From NCBI GenBank assembly GCA_009839725.1, contig VXPF01000151.1:1-32275 (forward strand): a stretch of 32,275 bases of DNA. The letters run 5' to 3'. The DNA comes from Dehalococcoidia bacterium (GTDB lineage: Bacteria > Chloroflexota > Dehalococcoidia > Tepidiformales > Tepidiformaceae). Positions 7,621 to 16,613 of this stretch are shown piece after piece. Position 1 is the first letter of the stretch, and each line of letters opens with the position of its first letter. A program made the position numbers and the translations under genes. The notes beneath the pieces were generated by a model. It was not told where the DNA came from. It saw nothing but the letters and a program-made list of their open reading frames with translations, and made no database searches.

Positions 7621-10600
7621 CTACTCGGCCGTCACCGTGAAGCGGCTGCTGTCATCCCGTCCGAAGACCTCGGGGAAGTACGTCTCCTGAGCGTGTACGG
7701 GCGCCACGAAGAAGTCGCCCGGGGTCGTGGCCCGCGCGTAGTACACGTACTCGTGCACTCCCGCGGGCAGGCGGTCGGCCAGCAGCACGACCCGGTCGTC
7801 CCGCACGTCGACCTGGTCCCAGGGCCAGGCCCGCCACGGGTAGCGGCCCCAGTACCACTGGCTGCGGCCCGGCAACCGGTTGTGGTCGTCCTGCAGCTTC
7901 TGGAGAAGATCTGCCGAGACGATGTCCAGCGCCGGGTCGATGGGCTCGAGGCCCGCGGGCAGGAAGTCCTCGACCCTCGCAAAGAGCCGCTCCGCCGGAG
8001 CCACCACCGTTACCGTCACGCGCACCACCGACCCCACGGGCGCGCTGGTGATGTACTGATGCGGCTGGTCCAGCAGCGAGTAGCGGTGTGAAACCGCGAA
8101 CCCCCGGTTCAGCGCCTCCACGTGCTTCGCGGGAGTGAGGTAGCGCAGGTTGAGGCCGTAGTACAGCCGCCCCTCGCGCCCCGCCTCCCGGTCGAACTGC
8201 ACGCGGCTGACTTCACCGAGCGGCAGGTCCTCCAGCGGCACCGTGACGCTGTCGACGTAGTCGCGGCCGGGCACATCGAAGTCGCCGGCGAGCACCCGCT
8301 GGGTGTTGAGCAGCACCTGGTAGTCGTAGACGCCCCGGCTCTCGCCGGTCAGCTCGGCAAACGCCCCGAGCGAGGCCATGGCCTGGGCTCGGTCGACCGA
8401 TGTCTCCCACCACTGCGCCGACCGCGCCACCACCAGCCAGCGGACTGTCTCCTCAATGAGCGGGTGCTGCGGGGCCGCTTCGGTCAGCGCTCGCAGCACG
8501 AGCGCCGTCGCGCGTACGCCGCTGTTGTGCATGCAGCCCGCGATCGCCGCGTCCTCCCAATGGTTCCCGTTCGCGCTCGCGATCGTGCTCGCCGTGAGGT
8601 CGTTCAAGAGGGTCCGCACGTCTTGGTGGTCCGGCTCGTGGCCGCTGGCCAGCAGACCGAGCAGCAGGTAGGCGCGTCCCCAGCTCGTCAGGCGCACGCG
8701 GTGCTCCTCCAGGAGCGTGCCCATGAGGCCGGCCTGCTCCCGCGCGGACGGGCTCACCTCGCCGCCCTCGTTCGCGGCGCTCGTCAGCGCGTACAGGAGG
8801 AAGGCGTGCTGGTTCACGTTCGCGGGATGCATGAAGTCTGTCTGCCGCTGCACGAAGTTCGTGATCAGCCGCATCGTGCGGTTGTACCGGGTGAGTGGCA
8901 CGTCGTAGCCGGCGTCCCGGGCCTCGCCGAGCGCGATCAGCACCCAGCCCGTCACCCACAGGTCGGTCCGCTTGCAGTACTGGCACCAGGCCCACCCGCC
9001 GTCGGACCGCTGCTGCCCGACGAGCCGCTCGATGTCGCCCGCGATCTGGCGCTCCTGTGCTTCCGTGAGCCCGTTCGCGCTTCCGTGCTGCACCGCGACC
9101 GTCGCCACGATGCGGCTCGCAATCCTCACGTTCGACTCCCAGGGATGACGGGTGAAGAAGTGGAGCTCCTCATCGAGGGCGCCCACGAGCGAGCCCTGCA
9201 CCGAGAGCTCCAGCGAGCCCCCGTCCGTAATCACGTACTCGGGCAGGTACACCGCCTCGAGCCTGGGCGTGTCCTCCACCACCCCACCCGTCGCCGTCGT
9301 CTCCGCCGTCACGTCGAGGTACACGGGGATACTCAGCTCCACGGCATCCCCGTGGCCGCCGCTCGTCGTCGCCGTGAAGCGGATCGTGGCCGTGCCCTCC
9401 TCGAGGGCGCGGGCGGGCCAGGCGAACAGGACCGAGCGTCCCGCCTCCACGCGCTTCGTGATCGCATCCGAGTTGTCGAGGACGACGCCCGCCGCCTCGA
9501 TCTCGACCGTGATGTTCGTCGCCTCGTCCGTGCGGTTCCACACGAGGGTGCGCACGCTCAGTTCGTCGCCCACCCGCAGGAACCGGGGCAGCGCCGGACG
9601 CACGAGCAGCTCCTGCGTGACCAGCAGCTCGCTTTCACCCTCCCCGACCCTGGTCCCTGCTGTCACGGCGCGGGCCTGCGCCCGCCACGTCGTTGCGTTG
9701 TCCGGCAGCTCCAGCTCGAAGCTGGCCTTGCCGTCCTCGTCCGTCGCGAGCTGCCCGATCCAGAGCGCAGTGTGCTCGAAGTCTTTCCGGACCTGTGGAC
9801 GCGATCTGCTGGCCCCGGGTCCCAAGCCTATTTTGCTCGGTTCCGGATCCGCATCCTCCATGGCCTCTTCCGCGTCGCCCCCGACGCCGTCTTCCGCGAG
9901 ACCCGCGGGCTCGCGCGACCACGCCGTCCGGACACCGAGCGGGCGCTCATACCAGAACGCCTCCAGCCCCGTTGGCCCCACCTCCTCCGCAAGCGCGAGC
10001 ACCGCCTTGTCCACGATCGCCACCGACACCTCGCCTTCCACGCCCTCACCCTCCGAGTCGGTCACCTCTACCTCGAACCGCACCGTCTCTCCCGGCCTCG
10101 CCTCATTGCGATCCGGTTCGACTCGCACGTCCAGCTCGCGCGTGGCCGTCGAGATCGACAGGTTCACGTAGCCGATGCGGTAGCGCGGCAGCGGGTTGTC
10201 CTCGCTGGGCGGGAGGTACAGCACCACGCCCACGTAGACGTTCGGCACATGGCCCGCCTCGATGGGGATGCGCAACACCTCGCTGTTCGTCTCGAAGTGC
10301 CGCACCTCGCTGCTCAGCACCCGTCCCCGCTCCACCGTCACGAGCCCGATGACGCCTCCGAAGGGCGCCGGCACGAGCACCTCCGCCACATCCCCCACCT
10401 CGTAGCGGTCGCGGTCGGCCACCAGCTCGACGTAGTGGTCGGCGCGGCCCTGCCAGGGTGCGTATTCCCTGCCGGTCACCCACAGGTAGCGCTCCGAGCG
10501 CGCCGCTCGTCCCTGCTCGTCCGTCGACTCCGCCACGATCCGGTACGACCCGGGCGAGGGCGCGGTGAGCGTGACCCCACCCTCGCCGTCCTCCCCCGTC

Positions 10601-13600
10601 ACCGTCTTCCGCATGTCCCTCTCCGTCTCGATCAGCTCCCCTTTCTTCCAATCGCGCTCGAAGAGGCGAACCGTCACTGGGCGTTCCGGCGCGACGCGGC
10701 CCCTGTAGTCGACCGTGACGAGGTGGACCGTTGCCGGCTTCCCCGCCGTCGCGATGTACGACTCCGTCCTGATGCCCGCGTACCAGGTGGCGGGGTGAAC
10801 CGTGACCGTGGTGCTGTTCGCCACCGCCTGCCCGTTCTGGTCCGTCACCGTCGCGCTGATCGTGAAGAGATGCGTGCTCTCGCCCGCATCCAGCGCCGCC
10901 CGTGCCTTGAATCGCGCGACTCCCGAGCGGTCCGTCTGCGTGCTGCCACTGCCCCTCCTCGGACTCCTGTAGCTCCATTGGTACTCGCCGAACGAGTACT
11001 CCTCGTACCCCTCCGCCCTGAAAAACGTCGGTTGCGACAACGCTGCCCACTCGACTGGCGCACTACCCACTGGCCCGCCGGCGTAGAAGCTCGCCCGCCC
11101 CTCGACGGGAATCGTGTCCCCCGCCACGAAGTCCGTTCCCTCCGCCTCAACCTCGACCGCGAACTCGGGCACGCGGAACGCCGAGACGGTGAACCTCGTG
11201 CTGGCGATGATCCCTTCGTCGTCGCGCAGGTTGACCCAGTAGGTGCCGGTGGGTGCGTCATCTCCCAGATTGACCTCGACCGCGAACGTTCCCAGCTCGC
11301 TGAGCCGGACGGTCGTCTCCGGTAGCTGCTCATAGCTGGCGTCCCTGATCGTCAGGGTGTAGGTCCGCTCGGCGTCGGGCAGCGAATAGGACGCGTCGTC
11401 CTCATCGCGCACCACACCCTTGAAGAACACCGTCTCCCCGGGCCGGTAGATGGGCCGGTCGCTGTAGAGGTGGCTCTTCGTGGAGGGGAAGGACGGTCGA
11501 GTCGACACGTCCAGGGCCCACGGCGAGCTTCCCCCTTCCCACCACGTGGCCACGACGCCGTTCCGCTCCCCGTCATCGATGCGAGCGAGGTAGTGCCCGT
11601 ACGGATTCCAGTACCAGTTGCCTGAACGCGAAGGGACCGCGAACCGCGCGAGCCCGTCGGCGTCCGTCGTCGCGATCCGGGCGAACTCGTGGGCCCCCTC
11701 CCCGGCGGAGACTGCCCGCACCTTCACGCCGTCCAGCGGCTCCCCCGTCTCGTAGTCGACGGCCCAGACCAGCAACTCCCCGTCCGCCAGCTTGGTCACC
11801 ATGGTGGTGTTCACCACGCTGATCACGCTGGCGGAACGGTCCCCCTCCCCTTCCGCGAGGACGTAGTAGTGCCCGATGGGCAGGGGCTCACCGCCCCCCA
11901 GCGAGGTCGAGTAGGACGTCCAGGTGTCACGCGACTCCTCGGGAATCGGCTCCGTCCACGCTCGTATCGGTTCGCTCTCGGGCTCGAAGCGAATCCACTT
12001 GTAACCGACCCCGTCGACCCACCTGCGGGCGTCGATCCATCCCCGGCGAAGCAGGGTTTCCGCCTCTCCTTCGGAGAGCCGGTAGAGCTCGAAGCGGACC
12101 TCATCCATGGCCTGGGCGCTGTAGCCAAGCCGGTGTTCACCGCCTTCCGGCCAGAGGGCGAATTGCCCGGTCCCCAGGGTAATGGAAGGGCGCGGCGGCT
12201 CCGGCGGAGGTCGCTCCCTCGTCCTGAAGGAGAACTCGTAGGCTGGCAGTGAGCGTCCCCCGCGGTCGCGTACCCCCTCGGCGATTCGCACCGTGTACTC
12301 GGCCGAGTAGGCCATCCCGGCCGGGATTCGGACCGACCTGTCCCACGCCCAGAACCCGTCTTCCGGGATGGTGACGCCGTTGATCGAGATGCGCCCCTTG
12401 AACGACTCCGGGTCCATCGGATTGTTGTAGTAGATGGAGATGCCGGAAGTGCCCGCCGCCTGCTCGCCGTCCGCCGGACTCGTCCTGGTCACCATCGGTG
12501 CGTCGACCGTCGTGAAACGCGCCGAGCGTTCAGAGCGCGTCATCCCGCCTCGTGCGTCCCGCAGCCCCTCCTCGACAACCACCTCGTACCGCGTGCTGAG
12601 CTCCAGCGGCTCGTTGGGAACGAGCCGCACCGAGGTGGAGTCCTGGCTCCACGAGAACGAACTCGCGACCAGATCCCCGCCAACCTCCCCCAGCGTGATC
12701 CCCGCCTCCACCGACGCACGGTCCATCGGCTGGCTAAACGTGACCCGGACGCGGGTGTCCGGCTCCACGAAGATGGATCCGTCGTGTGGCTCGAAGCCCG
12801 TAACCGTCGGCTGCATGGTGGAGAAGCTCCACCGGTAATCCGTCTCCAGCACCCCGCCGGAAGCCCACGCCACCCGTACCGGTATCCGTACCGTATACGT
12901 CGTGCTCGGCTGCAGGTTCCGGGGGGTGAAGCGGTACAGCGACGTGTTCAGCCACTCCCCCGAGCCCGCCAGCGGCGGGTCGAACCGCAGCACCGACCAG
13001 ATCGAGCCCTCCTGCAAGACCGTGAGGGGCGCTACCGACCTGCTGAACTGCACGAGGATGCGCGCGTTCGCCGGCACCTCTTCGTCACCGTCACCCGGCG
13101 TCACGTAGACGACCCGCAGCGCCCCCTCCGCTGTGAAGGTGTGGACATAATCCTCCGCCAGCCCCGCAGCTCCGCCGGCGACAACCACGCGGTACTGCTG
13201 CCCTCGCTGCCACCCCGGATAGTCCGGCTGGAAGAGCAGCGTGCGCCCGTCGAGCCAGACGAACGCTCCTTCGATCGGTGGCTCGATCGACACGAACTCC
13301 GCTGCGTCCGCCGTCTCGGGTGCCTCGCGGAACGTCACCGTCAGCCCTGCCAGCCGCGGCACCTCCTCCCCGCCCGGCGAGATCGCGACGACCGGATGCG
13401 GAGCGGGGACGGTGATCGTGATGTCGCCGAAGCGGAAGTTCCGGTCGCTGCTGCGTCCGTCCCGGATCGAGAGGCGCCTCCTCGTCTCGGGGTTCCAGTC
13501 GCCATCGACCGGCCGGGCATTGACGAGGACGCTGTGCGGATTCCCCACGTGTTGCCACACGCGCACCACAACGTCGTCGACTGCGACATCGCCGAACTGG

Positions 13601-13887
13601 TAGGTTCCCGCTGCGTTTTCGCCGTCGTCCAGCAGGAGACGGACCGTCCCCAGCGTGCCGTAGCTTCCACCCTCGCGGCGGGCGCTGACGTGGATCCGCC
13701 AGGGGTCGCGCACGCTCTGCCAGACCCGCACCTCGACATCGACCGTGTCACCACGGGGAGGGGTCTGGGCCTCGGTCTGCCCCGGAACGGCGACCATGGC
13801 CACCGCGAGCACCAGCGCGCCAAGGACCACCGTTGCCAGCCCGGGTCGACGTGTCACCGAACGCGCATCCTTCCCGCGAGCCGACAC
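7621..13887 (-). CDS. Bacterial alpha-2-macroglobulin-like protein, thioester-less
   Basis: A 2088-aa exported protein related to bacterial alpha-2-macroglobulins, which trap proteases that attack the envelope. Order: signal peptide (about 15-41); two VRVWQ repeats (49-158); about four Ig-like Big_5 domains (165-540); macroglobulin domains including MG2 with SDRPIYRPGETVFFKG (near 804); the A2M core with ELPDNATTWRAQARAVT (from 1392) and LVRPALPRFLRVGDE; an alpha/alpha toroid (about 1570-1880); and a C-terminal beta domain with VYYARATTPGDFFVAP. Where thioester members have YPYGCxEQ, this protein reads RHPWESN (1580-1586, bases 9130-9150), so it cannot form the Cys-Gln thioester. It resembles non-thioester members such as E. 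coli YfaS (MagD). No lipobox is present. Start: GTG at 13887 has a poor ribosome-binding site; GTG at 13857 is an alternative that keeps the signal peptide. No penicillin-binding protein 1C gene is adjacent, unlike the common arrangement. Confidence 0.92.
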   Translation of the reverse strand: MSARGKDARSVTRRPGLATVVLGALVLAVAMVAVPGQTEAQTPPRGDTVDVEVRVWQSVRDPWRIHVSARREGGSYGTLGTVRLLLDDGENAAGTYQFGDVAVDDVVVRVWQHVGNPHSVLVNARPVDGDWNPETRRRLSIRDGRSSDRNFRFGDITITVPAPHPVVAISPGGEEVPRLAGLTVTFREAPETADAAEFVSIEPPIEGAFVWLDGRTLLFQPDYPGWQRGQQYRVVVAGGAAGLAEDYVHTFTAEGALRVVYVTPGDGDEEVPANARILVQFSRSVAPLTVLQEGSIWSVLRFDPPLAGSGEWLNTSLYRFTPRNLQPSTTYTVRIPVRVAWASGGVLETDYRWSFSTMQPTVTGFEPHDGSIFVEPDTRVRVTFSQPMDRASVEAGITLGEVGGDLVASSFSWSQDSTSVRLVPNEPLELSTRYEVVVEEGLRDARGGMTRSERSARFTTVDAPMVTRTSPADGEQAAGTSGISIYYNNPMDPESFKGRISINGVTIPEDGFWAWDRSVRIPAGMAYSAEYTVRIAEGVRDRGGRSLPAYEFSFRTRERPPPEPPRPSITLGTGQFALWPEGGEHRLGYSAQAMDEVRFELYRLSEGEAETLLRRGWIDARRWVDGVGYKWIRFEPESEPIRAWTEPIPEESRDTWTSYSTSLGGGEPLPIGHYYVLAEGEGDRSASVISVVNTTMVTKLADGELLVWAVDYETGEPLDGVKVRAVSAGEGAHEFARIATTDADGLARFAVPSRSGNWYWNPYGHYLARIDDGERNGVVATWWEGGSSPWALDVSTRPSFPSTKSHLYSDRPIYRPGETVFFKGVVRDEDDASYSLPDAERTYTLTIRDASYEQLPETTVRLSELGTFAVEVNLGDDAPTGTYWVNLRDDEGIIASTRFTVSAFRVPEFAVEVEAEGTDFVAGDTIPVEGRASFYAGGPVGSAPVEWAALSQPTFFRAEGYEEYSFGEYQWSYRSPRRGSGSTQTDRSGVARFKARAALDAGESTHLFTISATVTDQNGQAVANSTTVTVHPATWYAGIRTESYIATAGKPATVHLVTVDYRGRVAPERPVTVRLFERDWKKGELIETERDMRKTVTGEDGEGGVTLTAPSPGSYRIVAESTDEQGRAARSERYLWVTGREYAPWQGRADHYVELVADRDRYEVGDVAEVLVPAPFGGVIGLVTVERGRVLSSEVRHFETNSEVLRIPIEAGHVPNVYVGVVLYLPPSEDNPLPRYRIGYVNLSISTATRELDVRVEPDRNEARPGETVRFEVEVTDSEGEGVEGEVSVAIVDKAVLALAEEVGPTGLEAFWYERPLGVRTAWSREPAGLAEDGVGGDAEEAMEDADPEPSKIGLGPGASRSRPQVRKDFEHTALWIGQLATDEDGKASFELELPDNATTWRAQARAVTAGTRVGEGESELLVTQELLVRPALPRFLRVGDELSVRTLVWNRTDEATNITVEIEAAGVVLDNSDAITKRVEAGRSVLFAWPARALEEGTATIRFTATTSGGHGDAVELSIPVYLDVTAETTATGGVVEDTPRLEAVYLPEYVITDGGSLELSVQGSLVGALDEELHFFTRHPWESNVRIASRIVATVAVQHGSANGLTEAQERQIAGDIERLVGQQRSDGGWAWCQYCKRTDLWVTGWVLIALGEARDAGYDVPLTRYNRTMRLITNFVQRQTDFMHPANVNQHAFLLYALTSAANEGGEVSPSAREQAGLMGTLLEEHRVRLTSWGRAYLLLGLLASGHEPDHQDVRTLLNDLTASTIASANGNHWEDAAIAGCMHNSGVRATALVLRALTEAAPQHPLIEETVRWLVVARSAQWWETSVDRAQAMASLGAFAELTGESRGVYDYQVLLNTQRVLAGDFDVPGRDYVDSVTVPLEDLPLGEVSRVQFDREAGREGRLYYGLNLRYLTPAKHVEALNRGFAVSHRYSLLDQPHQYITSAPVGSVVRVTVTVVAPAERLFARVEDFLPAGLEPIDPALDIVSADLLQKLQDDHNRLPGRSQWYWGRYPWRAWPWDQVDVRDDRVVLLADRLPAGVHEYVYYARATTPGDFFVAPVHAQETYFPEVFGRDDSSRFTVTAE
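13414..13743 (-). repeat. Two tandem VRVWQ-FGD repeats in the macroglobulin N terminus
   Basis: Residues 49-103 and 105-158 of the macroglobulin-like protein align with each other: V-x-VRVWQ-x-V-x-[DN]-P at the start, V-[SN]-AR in the middle, a [RL]-[LS]-x-[LD]DG or RDG turn and [QR]FGD[VI] at the end. It looks like a small beta domain duplicated in tandem. From memory, similar repeats occur in secreted Chloroflexota proteins; I cannot assign a named family. Confidence 0.75.
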
Positions 13888-14049
13888 CCTAGCACCGTCT
13901 CCCGGGAATTACCCCGTCCGTCCGCGCGCCGACCGGCGGTGCGCCAACGGCGTGACGCAGGGTGTCGTTAATCCATATGCGCATCGAGCCACGATCGTTC
14001 CGCCGGTGGGAGACACTCGTGCACTCGAACGCGGCGCTGGGTGCGATGG
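13888..14049. other. Intergenic gap between macroglobulin and PPTase genes
   Basis: A 162-base non-coding stretch upstream (minus strand) of the macroglobulin gene. A small AT-richer patch around 13968-13982 (GTTAATCCATATG on the plus strand) is the only place resembling a promoter, but I cannot define -35 and -10 boxes there. Confidence 0.3.
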
Positions 14050-14751
14050 TTAGCCTGCGCCCCGGGCCAGCGCTGCCACGAAGTGCTCGCTGCTCAGGTC
14101 CTCCAGCTGCCAGGTCACGCCCGGCTCCTGGGGCAACTCCAGCGTCCCCGCGGCCGCCCCCCGGCGCACCGCCGGAGGTATCTCGAAGCTCGTCGCATCG
14201 AGCAGGAACCCCTTGCCATGCGCCTTCAGCACCGCCTCCTTCATCGTCCACAGCCGGAAGAAGAACCGGATCTGCTCCTCCCCCTGCCTTGCGGTGACCT
14301 CGCGGCGCTCCTCCGGCCCCAGGGCCCCGTCCATGAGCAGGTCCAGCCTGCGCCGGGTCCGGAGCTCCTCGATGTCCACGCCCAGCCGACCTTCCGGCGC
14401 GTAGGCGACGAGGCCGTGCCGGCCGCTGTGGCTTACGTTGAAGGCGATCGGTGCCACCACACCATCTACGGTTGCCCACGGCTTGCCGTGCTCCGAGGTG
14501 GGGAACGCGAGCTGCTCGTTCTCGCAACCCAGCTTTTCTCCGAGAACGGCGCGCAGCGCCGCTCGGCAGAGCACGAACCGACGGAGCGGCTCGGCGGACG
14601 CGAACGCCTCAAGGCGCTCGCGCTCCTCCCCATTCAGGAGGGAGAACGCTGCCCGCTCGCGAGCCGCGTCGGACGCCAGATCAACATGCAGCACCGTCGC
14701 TCCCTCCGCCCGGAGGGGGCGCCACCACGGCCGCGAAACCTGAGCGGGCAT
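14050..14751 (-). CDS. 4'-phosphopantetheinyl transferase, Sfp type
   Basis: A 233-aa enzyme that transfers the phosphopantetheine arm of CoA to a serine of acyl or peptidyl carrier proteins. Family motifs are all present: FNVSHSG (104-110, substrate-loop region), GVDIE (Gly124, Asp126 and Glu128 as magnesium ligands) and the W-x-x-K-E-A-x-x-K signature (WTMKEAVLK, 168-176). Length and motif spacing fit the Sfp/Gsp subfamily, which activates secondary-metabolite synthases as well as fatty-acid carriers. The gene begins 12 bases after the NCS2 permease stop, so the two are probably cotranscribed. No carrier protein or synthase lies in the window. The start is tentative because AGGA directly abuts the ATG. 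Confidence 0.93.
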   Translation of the reverse strand: MPAQVSRPWWRPLRAEGATVLHVDLASDAARERAAFSLLNGEERERLEAFASAEPLRRFVLCRAALRAVLGEKLGCENEQLAFPTSEHGKPWATVDGVVAPIAFNVSHSGRHGLVAYAPEGRLGVDIEELRTRRRLDLLMDGALGPEERREVTARQGEEQIRFFFRLWTMKEAVLKAHGKGFLLDATSFEIPPAVRRGAAAGTLELPQEPGVTWQLEDLSSEHFVAALARGAG

Positions 14752-14763
14752 TCCTGCTGCTCG

Positions 14764-16509
14764 CTACCGCGAGCCCTTCACCTGCACCGTGACGACGTCC
14801 AGCCCGTAATACTTCTGGTGGTGCACCGAGGAGGCGTAGTGCCGCAAGAGCCGCAAAGAGACCTCCCCCTCCTGCAGCCCTTCCGACTCTTCGTCCAGGT
14901 ACGCCAGCCGGTCCTCGAGGTTCTCCTCGTCGAACACCGCCAGGAACTCCATCTGGATCGCGCCCGTCTCTGGTTGTACGGCGACGATCAAGCGCGGCGC
15001 CTCCTCCGCTTCCACCTCCTGGTCGGCCGGGATGAGGCTCATCAGCGCCTCTTCGGCGGCGGCGCCCAGCCGGTCCAGCGAGGCCTCGTTCCATCCGAGC
15101 TTGCCCGCGATTCCCCGCACGAATGCGTCGATCTCTGCCAGCGAGGCGGCGTGCAGCTTCGACTGCAGGCGTCCCCCCCGGCTCGGGCTGGTCAGATCCA
15201 GGAACAACGTCATGACGACCGCTGCCAGCGCCCCGATCAGCATGCCGTTGTCGAGCAATCGGCCCCACGTGCCCCCGATCAGGTCCGCGAAGATCGTCTG
15301 GTGCTCGACCCCGGCGCCCAGCGAGAACGCGATCCCGACGACCAGCACCTTCTGCGCGGTGAGCCCGTCCTGGATCACCGTGCGGATGCCGGCCACGAAG
15401 AGCAGGGCGATGGCGGTCAGCAGGAACGCCCCCATGACGGGGCTGGGAATCGTCAGGATCAGGGCCGGCAACTTCGGAAACAGCGCCAGCACCACGAACG
15501 CCCCGCCGATGACGTAGCCAACGTTTCGTGACGCCACGCCCGTCAGGCTCGCGAGCGACACGCTCGTGGAGGAGAACACCGTCGTCGGCGGCGTGCCCGC
15601 GATGCCGGACAGGAAGATGCCGATCCCGTTCGTGTTCAGCGACCCCTGCACGAGGCGGAAGTCCGTCACGCGCGGCCGGCGGCGCGAGGCGCCCTGCATC
15701 GCCACGCTGTCCCCGATGTTCTTGACGCCCCCGACGAGCGTGATCACCACGAACACCGGCAGCAACGCCCAGAACTCCGCTCCGGGGGTGAAGTCGAAGC
15801 CCGGGAACTCGCTGCCCGCCGGGATTCCCGCCCAGCTGGCGTCGAGCAGAGCTTGCGGGTCGTACGCCCCGAACAGCGCCGCCACCGCCGTACCCACCCC
15901 TATCCCGATGAGGGGCGACCACAGCCGCCACCGCCCGGAGGCCCGCAGCGCCATCGCCGTGGCCACGGCCAGCGTGACGAGCGCCACTGTCGGACCGGTA
16001 GCCCCCGCGACGTCGTCGGGAACTTCCTGCACCCGGTCCAGCGAGATCGGCAGGATCGTCACCGCCAGCAGCATCAGTACCGTGCCCGAGACGACCGGCG
16101 TGATGATTCGCCGCAGCAGCGGCAGCCAGATGGCCAGCGCCAGGTAGAACAGCGACGCCACCACGATCAGGCTCGCCAGCAGGGGCGGGCCGCCCCCCTC
16201 CAGCGCCAGCACCGACACCGCCACGAAGTTCGGGGTCGCGCCCATGATGAGGATGTGCCCCGCCCCCAGCCGCCAGAACCGCGACGCCTGCAGCGCCGTC
16301 AGGATGCCCGCGATGATCAGGGCCGCGAAGACGGCCCACGAGAGGTAACTCTCGTCCTGCCCGCCCGCCCTCGAGGTGATCGCCACCACCAGCACCAGCG
16401 GCGCCACCGCGAGCAGGACGCCCTGCAGTCCCACGCTCAGGGCGACGAGCGGCGGACAGCTCTCGTCCGCCTCGTACTGGATCGCGTCGTTGACGCCCCC
16501 TGCCTGCAT
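14764..16509 (-). CDS. NCS2 xanthine/uracil-type permease fused to an RsbW-like ATPase domain
   Basis: A 581-aa membrane protein. Residues 1 to about 445 form the multi-helix core of nucleobase:cation symporter-2 permeases, with the family segments GHILIMGATPNF and GGVKNIGDSVAMQG. Its likely role is uptake of xanthine, uric acid, uracil or a related base. The last 134 residues (about 448-581) are soluble and resemble histidine-kinase-like ATPases of the RsbW/SpoIIAB kind: LDRLGAAAEEAL for the N-box helix, EVSLRLLRHYASSV for the G2 region and YGLDVVTVQVKG as the last strand. The N-box Asn and the DxGxG motif are not recognisable, so it is probably catalytically dead or only senses or binds. 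The ATG at 16509 is preferred (GGGAG five bases upstream) over the GTG immediately before it. Confidence 0.85.
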   Translation of the reverse strand: MQAGGVNDAIQYEADESCPPLVALSVGLQGVLLAVAPLVLVVAITSRAGGQDESYLSWAVFAALIIAGILTALQASRFWRLGAGHILIMGATPNFVAVSVLALEGGGPPLLASLIVVASLFYLALAIWLPLLRRIITPVVSGTVLMLLAVTILPISLDRVQEVPDDVAGATGPTVALVTLAVATAMALRASGRWRLWSPLIGIGVGTAVAALFGAYDPQALLDASWAGIPAGSEFPGFDFTPGAEFWALLPVFVVITLVGGVKNIGDSVAMQGASRRRPRVTDFRLVQGSLNTNGIGIFLSGIAGTPPTTVFSSTSVSLASLTGVASRNVGYVIGGAFVVLALFPKLPALILTIPSPVMGAFLLTAIALLFVAGIRTVIQDGLTAQKVLVVGIAFSLGAGVEHQTIFADLIGGTWGRLLDNGMLIGALAAVVMTLFLDLTSPSRGGRLQSKLHAASLAEIDAFVRGIAGKLGWNEASLDRLGAAAEEALMSLIPADQEVEAEEAPRLIVAVQPETGAIQMEFLAVFDEENLEDRLAYLDEESEGLQEGEVSLRLLRHYASSVHHQKYYGLDVVTVQVKGSR

Positions 16510-16541
16510 CACGGCTCCCGGCTCGGCGCTTGGTTCCAGCG

Positions 16542-16547
16542 CTTATA
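16542..16547 (-). promoter_or_regulatory. Candidate -10 element of the NCS2 permease
   Basis: On the minus strand TATAAG, preceded by G, lies 33-38 bases upstream of the ATG at 16509. This is the spacing seen for other candidate -10 boxes in this window. No -35 box is evident. Confidence 0.35.
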
Positions 16548-16613
16548 CGCCAGCGGCGAGCGGCGCGTCCACGACGCGCGCCACGGTCAGCGCCCGGGCG
16601 GGAAGCGCGAGAC

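Noticed and set aside
8122-11325. Very long plus-strand open frame (over 1000 codons) opposite the macroglobulin gene
   Set aside because: It is rich in Arg/His/Pro/Val with no domain or motif, exactly antisense to a gene with clear A2M domains; GC-rich DNA creates such shadow frames.
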